A stretch of 49,152 bases of DNA from Acidobacteriota bacterium (GTDB lineage Bacteria; Acidobacteriota; Vicinamibacteria; Vicinamibacterales; UBA8438). The DNA lies in the NCBI GenBank assembly GCA_002726085.1, contig PBRZ01000068.1, positions 12,416 through 61,567 of the forward strand, written 5' to 3'. The translations under genes and the position numbers were made by a program. Shown piece after piece: positions 9,077 through 17,787 of the stretch (position 1 is the first letter of the stretch; every line of letters starts with the position of its first letter). The notes beneath the pieces are model-generated. The model saw only the letters and a program-made list of their open reading frames with translations, did not search any database and was not told the DNA's origin.

Positions 9077-9085
9077 CCCGTCGCG

Positions 9086-10417
9086 CTACCGCCCTCCGTC
9101 GCGCTCCGCTATCGCCTGGTAGGCCATGATCCGGAATCGTTCCTGGATGTCGGACGTTCCCGGGAAGACCTGGACCATCAGGAGGCCGATCAGCTCCTCG
9201 GAGGGATCGACCCAGAAGGTCGTGTTGAAGAACCCGCTCCAGTAGTAGGCCCCCTCCGAGCCGAGCTCGCCGTCTATGCCGGGGTCGCCACGAATTGCCA
9301 CTCCCAGGCCGAAGCCCGCGCTGCCCGGCTGGACGATGGAGCCCACCGGCATGTCGCCGATGTGGTCGGTCGTCATCAGGGCGACGGTCATCGGGCTGAG
9401 GATGCGGGCGCGGTCGAGTGTGCCGCCGTTCAGCAGCATCTGCAGGAAGCGCGAGTAATCGTGCGCGGTCGACGACAAGCCGGCGCCTCCCGAGAAATTG
9501 CGACGCTGGCTGCCGGTCGAGTAGGTCGACGAGTAGACGAGGTGCGTGCCTTCGACGGTGCCGTCGACCTTGGCGATCCCACTGGCGCTCGGCGTGTAGA
9601 CCGATGCGAGCCGGCTGGCCTTTGCGTTCGGGATATAGAAGAAGGTGTCGTCCATGCCGAGCGGCTCGAACAGCCGCGTGCGGAGAAACTCGTCAAATGT
9701 CGTGCCTGAGACGACCTCGACGAGACGACCCAGGACGTCGTCGGAGAGCCCGTAGCTGAAGGCCGCGCCCGGCTCATGCAGCAGTGGCAGGTCGCCCAGC
9801 CTATTCACCAGCTCCTCGATGGTGCCGTCGTGCTCGGCCAGGCCGTCTGCGACGCCTGCTTCGCCATAGAGCTCCGCCAGGGCGCGCAGCCTGGGGGTGC
9901 CCCCGAGGTCGCCCAGGAAGCGGTAGCCGATGCCGGAGGTGTGGGTCAGGAGATGACGGATCGTGACCGGTCGCTCGGCCGGCACGCGCATGAAGGTATC
10001 GCCGTCGTCGGAGGCGGTCAGCACGTCGAGCGAAGCCAGCGCGGGCAGATATTGTCCGATTGGGTCGTTCAGCTTGAAGTGCCCCTCTTCGTAGAGCATC
10101 AGGACGGCGACGCTGGTGATCGGCTTCGTCATCGACGCGATGCGGAAGATGTTGTCAGGTCGCATAGGCGTGCCGGCTTCACGATCGGCCATGCCGTAAG
10201 CACGGATGTGCGCCTGTCGCCCTCGGCGCGCGACCAGGGTGACGGCGCCGGCTATTGCCTGGTCGTCGACATAGCCCTGGACGATCGCCGCGAGCCGGTC
10301 GAGTCGCTCCTCGGAGAGACCGACGGACGTCGGTGCGACCGTCGCCAGTCCCTGTGCCCATCCGATGGATGGGAGGAGGAGACCAACCAGGAGCAGTGCG
10401 ATCGGCGTCCGTGTCAT
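9086..10417 (-). CDS. Exported serine hydrolase, class C beta-lactamase/esterase family
   Basis: This 443-aa protein has a signal peptide (residues 1-22, ending Gly-Trp-Ala-Gln) and a serine beta-lactamase-like fold. S95-M-T-K98 is the SxxK catalytic tetrad element, and 'FSYGLSDDVLG' supplies the Tyr of the second motif. The family (PF00144) covers class C beta-lactamases, DD-peptidases and EstB-type esterases; the YGLS form is common in the esterase-like members. The frame is open to an ATG at 10447 with further starts at 10441 and 10432. I chose 10417 because it opens the signal peptide directly. The gene is convergent with the VOC gene (9-bp gap) and divergent from the esterase at 10607. 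Resistance to beta-lactams should not be inferred. Confidence 0.83.
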   Translation of the reverse strand: MTRTPIALLLVGLLLPSIGWAQGLATVAPTSVGLSEERLDRLAAIVQGYVDDQAIAGAVTLVARRGRQAHIRAYGMADREAGTPMRPDNIFRIASMTKPITSVAVLMLYEEGHFKLNDPIGQYLPALASLDVLTASDDGDTFMRVPAERPVTIRHLLTHTSGIGYRFLGDLGGTPRLRALAELYGEAGVADGLAEHDGTIEELVNRLGDLPLLHEPGAAFSYGLSDDVLGRLVEVVSGTTFDEFLRTRLFEPLGMDDTFFYIPNAKASRLASVYTPSASGIAKVDGTVEGTHLVYSSTYSTGSQRRNFSGGAGLSSTAHDYSRFLQMLLNGGTLDRARILSPMTVALMTTDHIGDMPVGSIVQPGSAGFGLGVAIRGDPGIDGELGSEGAYYWSGFFNTTFWVDPSEELIGLLMVQVFPGTSDIQERFRIMAYQAIAERDGGR

Positions 10418-10606
10418 TCTGTCGCCCAGCATCGTTTTCATGAACAAGAGTATGCACGATACCGGTGTGACGCGACGCCCGGGGAGGGGCGGTCATCCGA
10501 TGTCCATATGTGGCCACTCGCCACAAAAAAGGGTGTGCCGGCTGGTGGGGCAGTGTATAAGAGGCGTGACCAACGAGCCGAATTGCAAGCCAGGGATGAG
10601 GGGCAG

Positions 10607-11500
10607 ATGACCCAGAAAACCCAGTTGATGACGACCACAGCGGTGACTGCGATGGTCGTGGGCGCTGCGTCGGCAGGTGTGCTGGCCCAGCAGACCTACG
10701 AGCTCGGCCCGGACTCCGAGCGCCGGTCCGGCGTGCCGCGCGGCGAGATTACGCAGCTTCGCTGGGACGAGAGCGGGGTGTATCGGAACACCGAGCGCGA
10801 CTGGTGGATCTACGTGCCGGCGCAATACGACGGCCAGACCCCGGCGGCGCTGATGGTGTTTCAGGATGGCGGGAACTACCTCAACGAGACCGGGCCGATT
10901 CGCGTGCCGGTCGTGTTCGATAACTTGATCGGGGCCGGCGACATGCCGGTCACTATCGGCGTATTCGTCAATCCGGGACACGTCCGAGGCGATGATCCGG
11001 ACGGTCGGGCGCGGAACCGTAGCGCCGAGTACGACTCGATGACGGATCAGTACTCGCGGTTCCTGCTCGAGGAGATCATTCCAGAGGTTCGGAAGACCTA
11101 CCGGATAACCGACGACCGAGACGGGTGGGCCATTGGTGGCATGAGCTCGGGCGGCATCTGTGCGTTCACCGTGGCCTGGCAGCGGCCGGACATGTTCAGC
11201 AAAGTCGTGAGCCACGTGGGTAGCTTCACCAACATTCGCGGCGGTCATGTCTATCCGGATCTCGTCAGGCAGAGTGCGCCGAAGCCGATCCGCGTCTTCC
11301 TGCAGGATGGGTCGAACGATCTGAACATCCGTCCCGGAAACTGGTGGCTCGCCAACCAGCAGATGGCAGACTCGCTCGAATTTGCCGGGTACGACTACCA
11401 GAAGGCCTGGGGAGACGGTGGGCACAACTTCGAGCACGGCGGCGCAATTTTCCCCGACACGATGCGGTGGTTGTGGCGCGACTATGAACCGGAACGGTGA
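10607..11500 (+). CDS. Exported alpha/beta-hydrolase esterase (Fes/esterase D-like)
   Basis: The product is 297 residues with a signal peptide (about residues 1-24, ending Val-Leu-Ala-Gln) and a putative-esterase (PF00756-like) alpha/beta-hydrolase domain. The nucleophile elbow is G178-M-S180-S-G182. A C-terminal 'GDGGHNFEHGG' gives the catalytic His, and Asp in 'FLQDGSNDLN' is a candidate acid. Related periplasmic proteins include enterobactin esterase Fes and enzymes attached to glycan-processing systems. GAGGGG at 10599-10604 precedes ATG 10607. A much longer in-frame extension to 9776 exists but runs antisense through the beta-lactamase-like gene and is not credible. It lies 76 bases upstream of the disrupted quinoprotein gene on the same strand. 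Confidence 0.84.
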   Translation: MTQKTQLMTTTAVTAMVVGAASAGVLAQQTYELGPDSERRSGVPRGEITQLRWDESGVYRNTERDWWIYVPAQYDGQTPAALMVFQDGGNYLNETGPIRVPVVFDNLIGAGDMPVTIGVFVNPGHVRGDDPDGRARNRSAEYDSMTDQYSRFLLEEIIPEVRKTYRITDDRDGWAIGGMSSGGICAFTVAWQRPDMFSKVVSHVGSFTNIRGGHVYPDLVRQSAPKPIRVFLQDGSNDLNIRPGNWWLANQQMADSLEFAGYDYQKAWGDGGHNFEHGGAIFPDTMRWLWRDYEPER

Positions 11501-11576
11501 CCGCGCGCCCGGTCGTGTGCGTGCGCCGCGACAGTGCACGCGCCGGGTCTGTGCGCGCTTCTCACGGGGGAATGAG

Positions 11577-12329
11577 ATGCATCGAGATGGTCTTAGAAGG
11601 GGCGCGCTGGCGCATGCCCGGGTGTGTGTCGTGCTCGGGATCGGCCTGAGCGCGCTTGCGCCGATGGCGGCCGGACAGCCGGCGGCGGGACAAGCCGCCT
11701 ACGAGGAATCGTGCGCCGAGTGCCACGGCACCAGGCTTCAGGGCGGCGCCCACGGGCCAGCCCTCAGCGGCGTCAGCTTCAGCAGCGTGTGGGGTGAGCG
11801 CAGCGCCGACGACCTGTTCGAGTTCGTTCGAGCCGAAATGCCCCCCGGGCAGGTGGGGGCGCTCGGGGACGACGTCTACCGGAGCATCGTGACGCTCATT
11901 CTCGAGGCGGACGGGAGCAACGAGACGGCGGCGACCGAGTCGGCGCCGGCGGCGGCAATGGAAGACGAGCCTCGAGGTCGCACGGTGCGGTTTGGCGGCC
12001 GGGAGGCGACCGGGCTGACGCCGGTGACCGACGCGCTGCTGCGCAACCCGCCGGCCGGCGACTGGCTCACTTGGCGGCGCACGCTCGACAACCACGGCTA
12101 CAGCCCGCTCGAACAGATTACGCGCGAGAACGTCGGCGAGCTGCGTCTCGCGTGGGTCTTGTCGATGCGCAACGGCGTCAACCAGACGACCCCGGTCGTC
12201 CACGACGGCGTGATGTTCCTGGCCAACCCCGGGAACGTCGTGCAGGCGATTGACGCCGCCACCGGCGACCCCATCTGGGAGTATCGCTACGACGTTCCGC
12301 GCGACGCGTTGACCGGGGTCGGGGCCACC
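11577..12329 (+). pseudogene. 5' part of a cytochrome c-PQQ quinoprotein gene interrupted by an IS3 element
   Basis: This fragment encodes the first 251 residues of a quinohaemoprotein: a signal peptide, a cytochrome c domain with C46-A-E-C49-H50 and probable axial M88, and the opening blade of a PQQ propeller ('GDWLTWRRTLDNHGYSPLEQ'). The reading frame runs into a TAA that belongs to the insertion sequence at 12330-12332. The gene resumes at 13692 in the same frame. Joining base 12329 to base 13692 (deleting the element and one ACC target copy) reads Gly-Ala-Thr-Arg-Gly-Leu-Ala-Leu, a normal quinoprotein sequence. The restored protein would be 685 residues. As it stands the enzyme lacks most of its propeller and should be inactive. 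Confidence 0.9.
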
Positions 12330-12342
12330 TAAGGTGGACCCC
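12330..12342. repeat. Left terminal inverted repeat of the IS3 element
   Basis: The sequence TAAGGTGGACCCC matches the reverse complement of the right end, TATAGTGGACCCC, at 11 of 13 positions. The left tip also supplies the in-frame TAA that ends the interrupted quinoprotein. Confidence 0.75.
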
Positions 12343-12502
12343 GTTGTCAAGACAGTTTTCCGGGCCGGATAAGTTAAGGCCGTCGTCGTCGTCCGTGTGA
12401 ATCCCGATGATGGCTGTGGGAATGTGGGAAGGTCGCGTTCTGTGCGAGCTTTCCACATTTCCATAGCCCCGTTCGTCCTTTCTTCGCCCCCCCCTCACGG
12501 CC

Positions 12503-13294
12503 CTACGCGGCCTGGGCCTCGGCGTAGACCGCCGCGGGCGTGCGATAGGCCAATGACTGGTGCGGCCGTACGTGATTGTAGAAGGTGAAGTACCGATCCA
12601 GCTGAGCCCGCGCGTCGGGCACCGAGGTGTAGTCCTTCAGATAGACCTCTTCCCATTTGACCGACCGCCACAGTCGCTCCACGAACACGTTATCCAGCGC
12701 GCGGCCCCGGCCATCCATGCTGATCTGCACGCCGGCGGCCTGCAGGCGGCCGGTGAAGGCCGCACTCGTGAACTGGGCGCCCTGGTCGGTGTTGAAGATC
12801 GTCGGGCACCCGCTCGCGAGCGCCCGGTCCAGCGTGTCCAGGCAGAACTGCCCGTCGACGGTGACCGACAGCTCCCAGGCCAGCACGTAGCGGCTGAACC
12901 AGTCCAGGATCGCCACCAGATACACAAATCCCGAGCGGAGCCGAATGTAGGTGATGTCGGTCGACCAGACCTGATCGACGCGCTCGATGGGGATATCGCG
13001 CAGCAGATACGGATACACCCGATGCGCGGGCGCCGCCTGACTCAGTCGCGGCTTCGGGCCAACGGCCTCGAGCCCCATCAGACGCATCAACCGCTGGATG
13101 CGCTTGCGGTTCACCGGCAAGTCCCGCCGCTGCAGCTCCACCTGCACCCGACGCGACCCGTAGAACGGGGAGGACGTATAGATCTCGTCGATCGCGCGCA
13201 TGACGACGAGCTCCTCCGCGCGCACCGGCTGCGGCCGGTAGTAGTACGACGATCGAGGCACGTCCAGCAGGGCACATTGGCGCGCGACGCTCAA
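12503..13294 (-). CDS. IS3-family transposase OrfB (DDE integrase domain)
   Basis: This is the catalytic subunit of the element: an HTH_21-like N-terminal region ('YGSRRVQVELQRRDLPVNRKR') followed by an rve/RNase H-fold domain. The catalytic triad is visible as Asp in 'STDITYIRL', Asp in 'FNTDQGAQFTS' and Glu in 'VFVERLWRS', with the closing 'HQSLAYRTPAAVY' of the family. The listed start is a TTG at 13294. The same frame is open upstream through the A6 run in orfA and reads 'AERRAAVDPTHPSLSV', which is the usual N-terminal part of OrfB. The working transposase is therefore probably an OrfA-OrfB frameshift product. All motifs look intact. Confidence 0.92.
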   Translation of the reverse strand: MSVARQCALLDVPRSSYYYRPQPVRAEELVVMRAIDEIYTSSPFYGSRRVQVELQRRDLPVNRKRIQRLMRLMGLEAVGPKPRLSQAAPAHRVYPYLLRDIPIERVDQVWSTDITYIRLRSGFVYLVAILDWFSRYVLAWELSVTVDGQFCLDTLDRALASGCPTIFNTDQGAQFTSAAFTGRLQAAGVQISMDGRGRALDNVFVERLWRSVKWEEVYLKDYTSVPDARAQLDRYFTFYNHVRPHQSLAYRTPAAVYAEAQAA

Positions 13295-13328
13295 ACTCGG
13301 GTGCGTCGGGTCGACCGCGGCGCGTCGC

Positions 13329-13619
13329 TCAGCGGTCGACCAGCTCGTGTTTTTTCTTCAGCCAATCCAGCTCCACCTTCAGACGGCCGATCTCCTCATA
13401 CAGGGCCGCCTGGACGGCGGCCTGATCCTGGTCCGCCGTGCGCCGTCGTGTCGCGAACGCCTCCGGCAAGGCCGCCATGGCCCGCTTCTTCCATTGGGTA
13501 ATCTGCACCGGATGGACACCGTACGCCGAACCCAGCTCGCTCAACGTCCGGTCGCCTCGCAGCGCCGCCACCGCCACCTTCGCCTTGAACGCCGCACTGT
13601 GCTGTCGTCGCTTCGTCAT
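13329..13619 (-). CDS. IS3-family OrfA (helix-turn-helix protein)
   Basis: The 96-aa product has the HTH_Tnp_1 domain ('HSAAFKAKVAVAALRGDRTL', 'YGVHPVQITQWKKRAM') that binds the element ends, and a C-terminal leucine-zipper-like helix ending 'LKVELDWLKKKHELVDR'. The Lys codons near the end form an A6 run (13350-13355, read on the minus strand as AAAAAAC), the normal place for programmed frameshifting into orfB. By my count orfB lies in the +1 (equivalently -2) frame, not the -1 frame reported for most IS3 members. Confidence 0.9.
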   Translation of the reverse strand: MTKRRQHSAAFKAKVAVAALRGDRTLSELGSAYGVHPVQITQWKKRAMAALPEAFATRRRTADQDQAAVQAALYEEIGRLKVELDWLKKKHELVDR

Positions 13620-13675
13620 CGCCGGGCCTCCTGCCCATGGTCGACGACATTAGCTTAGCCGGCTGTCCAGTTTTT

Positions 13676-13688
13676 GGGGTCCACTATA
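13676..13688. repeat. Right terminal inverted repeat of the IS3 element
   Basis: Read on the minus strand this end is TATAGTGGACCCC, pairing with the left end. It is followed at 13689-13691 by ACC, the second copy of the target duplication. Confidence 0.75.
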
Positions 13689-13691
13689 ACC

Positions 13692-14996
13692 CGCGGGCTC
13701 GCACTCCACGACGACAAGGTGTTTCTGTCGACCTACGATGCGGCAATCGTGGCGATTGACGCACGCACCGGCGAGCAGGTGTGGCGGACGGTGAAGGCGG
13801 ACTACACACAGGGGTATACGCAGACGAGCACGCCGATCATCGCCAACGGAGTGGTGGTGAGTGGCATCAACGGCTGTGAGCGGTTCACCGACGACGGTTG
13901 TTTCATCACGGGGCACGACCCGGCGACGGGCGAAGAGCTCTGGCGCACCTCGACCATCGCCCTGCCCGGCGACCCCAACAGCGGGTCCTGGGGCGACATG
14001 CCGCCGCACCTGCGTGGCGGGGGCGACAGCTGGATTCCTGGCAGCTACGATCCGGATCTCGATCTGTTCTACATCGGCACCGCACAGGCCAAGCCGTGGG
14101 TGGCGGCCAGTCGAGGCATGTCGACCAGCAACGACGCGCTGTATACGAATTCGACACTCGCATTGCGGCCGGCCACCGGAGAGGTCGAGTGGTATTTCCA
14201 GCATGTCCCGGCCGAGACGCTCGATCTGGACAGCGTCTACGAGCGCGTGCTGATCGACGTCGATGGCCAGCCGTTGCTGTTTACCACGGCGAAGGATGGG
14301 CTGCTCTGGAAGCTCAACCGACGGACTGGACAGTTTCTCGACGTCAGGGAGACCGTCTTCCAGAACATCTTCGACACGATCGACATGCAGACGGGACGGG
14401 TGAGCTACCGGCAAGACATCCGGGACGCCCGAGTCGGCGACACCGTGGAGGCCTGTCCGGGGCTCTACGGTGGGCACAACTGGCAGGCTTCGGCCTTCAG
14501 CCCGGAGACCGGCGCGCTCGTGATTCCCCTGCAGCAGATGTGCATGACGATGACTGGCCGTCCGGTGGATCTGGTCGAGGGGAGCGGCGGAGTTGCCGGT
14601 ATCTCTCAGATTCGACACATGCCGGGCACGAACGACAACGTCGGCAAGCTCGCCGCCTATGACGTCCGCATCCTGGAGGAGCTGTGGAGCCGCGAGCAGC
14701 GCGCGGCATTTCTGACCTCGGCGCTGACCACGGCCGGGGGGCTCGTCTTTGTCGGGGACGTCGACCGACGGTTTCGCGCATTCGACGTCGCCACGGGTGA
14801 TGTGCTGTGGGAGACGCGTCTGGGACATGCCGCGCACGGGTATGTGACGACGTTCGAGGCGGGCGGAACGCAGTATGTGGCGGTGCCGACCGGACTGGGA
14901 CTGTTCCGGTCGATCTCGGCGACGCTGAGCCCGGAGATCTTCACACCCGAGAGCGGCAACGCGCTCTACGTCTTCGCGCTGCCTGACCGGCCCTGA
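13692..14996 (+). pseudogene. 3' part of the IS-interrupted cytochrome c-quinoprotein gene
   Basis: This fragment encodes the remaining 434 residues of the quinoprotein that starts at 11577, beginning '[20 protein letters not shown]' and ending '[13 protein letters not shown]'. It holds the spaced Cys pair (C-E-R-F-T-D-D-G-C), the '[11 protein letters not shown]' segment that corresponds to the catalytic Asp region, and several tryptophan-docking motifs. It has no stop codon or frameshift of its own, so the insertion looks recent. A TTG at 13674 inside the element tip could be called as a start, but it has no ribosome site or signal peptide, and a product would lack both the haem domain and the first blade. 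It is convergent with the SDR gene (15-bp gap). Confidence 0.88.
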
Positions 14997-15011
14997 ACGC
15001 CGGTGCCGGGT

Positions 15012-15851
15012 CTACTCCATCCCCTTCCCGCCCGACACGCTGATGGCGAGACCGGTCAGGAAGTCGGACTGCTCCGAGGCGAGGAACGCGGCCGTGTCGG
15101 CAACGTCGCCGGCCACCGCGGTGCGACCCAGCGGTACCGTGCGCCGATTGGCGTCGAGCATGGCGAGGCGGTGCTCTTCGGCGCTGACGCCCTTCGGGTG
15201 GAGCGCCTCGGCGATGAATGCGATGCGTTCGGTGTCGATGAGGCCCGGGCAGATGGCGTTCACGTTCACCCTGAACTGGGCCATCTCCAGGGCGAGCGCC
15301 TGCGTAAAGCCCACCAGGGCGAACTTCGAGGCGCAGTAGGGAGCGTAGTGCGCATACCCCCGTTTGCCGGCCTGGCTCGAGATGACGATGATCTTGCCGG
15401 GACCGCCCCGTTCGGCCATGTGCCGACCCACCTCTCGGCAACACAGAAACGTGCCTTTCACGTTAACCCGCTGGACCTCGTCGAACGCGTCCTCGTCGAG
15501 ATCGACGACCGGACGTCGGTCGGGGCCCGGGCGTGAGCCGGCGTTGCAGACGAGGATGTCGATCTGTCCGAAGCGGTCGATCGTCTGCCTGGTCATGTCG
15601 GCCACCTGGGTGGCGTCCGAGACGTCCGAGCAGAGACCGAGTGCGCCCCGGCCCAGGGCTTCGACTTCGGCGACCACGCTTTCGAGACCGCGCCAGTTGA
15701 CCGCCTCGTCGGCGGGCAGGGGCGGCTTCTCGATGTCGGTGACCACCACGTTCGCCCCTTCGGTCGCGAGCCGGGTCGCGATGGCGCGGCCGATACCGCG
15801 CCGCCCGGCGGCACCGGTGATGATGGCGGTCTTGCCTGAGAGGTCATACAT
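15012..15851 (-). CDS. Short-chain dehydrogenase/reductase (SDR)
   Basis: This is a 279-aa classical SDR, cytoplasmic, using NAD(H) or NADP(H) to interconvert a hydroxyl and a keto group. The cofactor motif is T12-G-A-A-G-R-R-G-I-G21, with one residue more than the usual TGxxxGIG. It is followed by N103-A-G, the catalytic S158/S159, Y172 and K176 (YCASK), and the 'CPGLIDTERI' segment after the active site. Asp39 at the end of the second strand suggests NAD preference. The C-terminal 'FLTGLAISVSGGKGME' is typical. The ATG at 15851 follows GGGAGA. The window's quinoproteins are near by, so it might handle the aldehyde or ketone end of the same pathway, but no substrate can be named. Confidence 0.9.
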   Translation of the reverse strand: MYDLSGKTAIITGAAGRRGIGRAIATRLATEGANVVVTDIEKPPLPADEAVNWRGLESVVAEVEALGRGALGLCSDVSDATQVADMTRQTIDRFGQIDILVCNAGSRPGPDRRPVVDLDEDAFDEVQRVNVKGTFLCCREVGRHMAERGGPGKIIVISSQAGKRGYAHYAPYCASKFALVGFTQALALEMAQFRVNVNAICPGLIDTERIAFIAEALHPKGVSAEEHRLAMLDANRRTVPLGRTAVAGDVADTAAFLASEQSDFLTGLAISVSGGKGME

Positions 15852-16000
15852 GGCACTGGTCTCCCGTGAGTCCGCGGACGTCCTTGGGCGCCCATGATAG
15901 CGTGTGCGTTGAAGCTCCCACCGTCTGCCGCTAAGCTAGGGCCTTCAACGGCACAGATCACCGGGGCAAGACAGTGAGCCCTGCGTTCAAAGGAGCAGAG

Positions 16001-17782
16001 ATGTACGCACACGGCCTGATGTTCCGTACGCTGACGGTCTTCGCCATCATCCTCGCGCTGGGGATGTCTGTGGCTCGGACGGCTGGTGCCCAGTCGTCAT
16101 CGGAGTTCGTGCCGATCACCGACACGATTCTGCAGAATCCGCCTGCCGACGACTGGCTCATGTGGCGGCGCACGCTCGATAGCTGGGGCTACAGCCCGCT
16201 CGACCAGATCGACCGCGACAATGTCGATGACATCCGCATGGTCTGGACCCGTGCGCTCGGCGCCGGGGGCCTGCAGCAGGGTACGCCGCTCGTCTACAAC
16301 GGCGTGATGTACATGCCGAACCCCAGAGATGTCATTCAGGCGATCGACGCGGTGACCGGCGATCTCATCTGGGAGTACCGGCGCGACCGGCCCGACGATC
16401 TGGCCGACTACATGATCGCCAGCCTCATCGACACCAACCGCAATCTCGCCATTTACGGCAACCTCATCATCGACACGAGCGCCGACGAATACGTCTTTGC
16501 CCTCGATGCGACGACGGGCGAGCTGGTCTGGGAGACCCAGATCCTCGATTACACGGTGCATCCGGCGAATCAGACATCGGGGCCGATCATCGCCAACGGC
16601 AAGGTCATCTCCGGTCGCAGCTGTGCACCAAAAGGCGGACCACACGCCTGTGTCATCGTGGCACACGATGCGACGGACGGTCGAGAGCTGTGGCGGCGGC
16701 GGCTGATTCCCGGACCGGGCGAACCGGGGGATGAGACCTGGGGTGGGGTCCCGTTCGAGGAGCGCAGGCACGTCGGCGCCTGGATGGTGCCGAGCTTCGA
16801 CCCCGAGCTGAACCTGCTCTACATCGGGACCTCGGTCACTTCGCCGGCGCCGAAGTTCCTGCTTGGTGGGACCGAGAACAAGCACCTCTATCACAATTCG
16901 ACGCTGGCACTCGATGCCGACACCGGCGAGATCGTGTGGTACTACCAGCATCTGAACGACCACTGGGACCTCGACCATCCGTTCGAACGACTTCTGCTCG
17001 ACACGGTCGTGGCGCCCGACCCCACGAAGGTGGCCTGGATCAACCCGCGGCTGCGCGCCGGCGAGGTGCGGAAGGTCATGACTGGCATACCGGGGAAGAC
17101 CGGCGTGGTCTATACCCTGGACCGGGAGACCGGTGAATTTCTGTGGGCGACACCGACCGTCACGCAGAACGTCATCAGCAGCATTGACGGCGCCACCGGG
17201 GCGGTGACAGAAAATGGCGAGCTCGTCTTCGAGCGAGAAGGTGAGGAGGTGTTGGTCTGTCCGACCTTTGTGACCGGCGGCAAGGATTGGGAGGCCGGCG
17301 CCTACAGCCCTCAGACCAACCTGATGTATTACCCGCTGCGCAACGCCTGCGCCCGCATGCTGGCCACCACCGAAGCGGGTCGGGGGCTGGCCCTGTACGC
17401 ACTGGCCAAGCGCGACCAGATCGCTCCAGGCACAGACCAGGTCGGCTCCGTGCAGGCGATTTCCGCTGAGACGGGGGAGATCGTCTGGACCTACGAGCAG
17501 CGCGCGGGAACAACGTCGCTGGTCGCGACCGGTGGGGGACTGATCTTTGGCGGAGACGGGAACGGGCGATTCCGCGCCTTCGACCACGAGACCGGCGACG
17601 TGCTGTGGGAGGTCAATCTTGGGTCGTCTGTGACCGGATTTCCGATCACCTACGCCGTTGACGGCACGCAGTATGTGGTGGCCAGTACCGGGAATTCGTT
17701 GAGCTCGCGCGACAACATGCGTCTGACCCCGGAGCTGCGGCCGAGCAACGGGAACAATTTGTTCGTCTTCGCCTTACCGTAG
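16001..17782 (+). CDS. Exported PQQ-type quinoprotein dehydrogenase, paralogue of the gene at 262-2016
   Basis: The 593-aa product has a signal peptide (about residues 1-31, ending Thr-Ala-Gly-Ala-Gln) and a PQQ propeller without a haem motif. It tracks the protein at 262-2016 closely: both start the mature chain with 'DDWLMWRRTL', share the 'SPAPKF' and 'HLYHNSTLA' phrases, the spaced Cys pair, and 'LNDHWDLDHP' at the catalytic Asp region. The ATG at 16001 has AGGAG at 15991-15995, ideal spacing; an in-frame GTG at 15974 is less likely. The gene is convergent with the YncE-like lipoprotein (5-bp gap), and the two stop codons sit within a short CCGTA...TACGG hairpin. It needs an external cytochrome as electron acceptor. 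Confidence 0.88.
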   Translation: MYAHGLMFRTLTVFAIILALGMSVARTAGAQSSSEFVPITDTILQNPPADDWLMWRRTLDSWGYSPLDQIDRDNVDDIRMVWTRALGAGGLQQGTPLVYNGVMYMPNPRDVIQAIDAVTGDLIWEYRRDRPDDLADYMIASLIDTNRNLAIYGNLIIDTSADEYVFALDATTGELVWETQILDYTVHPANQTSGPIIANGKVISGRSCAPKGGPHACVIVAHDATDGRELWRRRLIPGPGEPGDETWGGVPFEERRHVGAWMVPSFDPELNLLYIGTSVTSPAPKFLLGGTENKHLYHNSTLALDADTGEIVWYYQHLNDHWDLDHPFERLLLDTVVAPDPTKVAWINPRLRAGEVRKVMTGIPGKTGVVYTLDRETGEFLWATPTVTQNVISSIDGATGAVTENGELVFEREGEEVLVCPTFVTGGKDWEAGAYSPQTNLMYYPLRNACARMLATTEAGRGLALYALAKRDQIAPGTDQVGSVQAISAETGEIVWTYEQRAGTTSLVATGGGLIFGGDGNGRFRAFDHETGDVLWEVNLGSSVTGFPITYAVDGTQYVVASTGNSLSSRDNMRLTPELRPSNGNNLFVFALP

Positions 17783-17787
17783 TGGGG

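Larger units (their letters stand above)
12330..13688 (-). mobile_element. IS3-family insertion sequence, 1,359 bp, inserted in a quinoprotein gene
   Basis: The element carries two minus-strand genes typical of IS3: orfA (HTH) and orfB (DDE transposase). Its ends share G-T-G-G-A-C-C-C-C in inverted orientation (12334-12342 and 13676-13684), and the wider ends are also imperfectly alike, including C-C-G-G-x-T-A-A-G-x-T-A-A. The flanking trinucleotide ACC occurs at both 12327-12329 and 13689-13691, consistent with the 3-bp target duplication of many IS3 elements. These boundaries are supported independently because excision restores the host reading frame. The outermost bases here are TA, not the TG...CA common in IS3, so the exact tips may be off by a few bases. 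Confidence 0.88.

Noticed and set aside
9086-10417. Antibiotic-resistance beta-lactamase
   Set aside because: The SxxK and YGLS motifs fit the broad PF00144 family, which includes many esterases; nothing shows true beta-lactamase activity.
9776-10606. The long N-terminal extension of the esterase frame
   Set aside because: It runs antisense through the beta-lactamase-like gene; the signal peptide and ribosome site at 10607 mark the true start.
13674-13691. A TTG start for an independent gene after the IS element
   Set aside because: The codons belong to the element tip and the target duplication; the downstream frame is the broken quinoprotein.
16097-17587. A 496-codon minus-strand frame opposite the quinoprotein at 16001
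   Set aside because: Low-complexity, His/Arg-rich translation typical of an antisense shadow; the plus-strand gene has clear family motifs.
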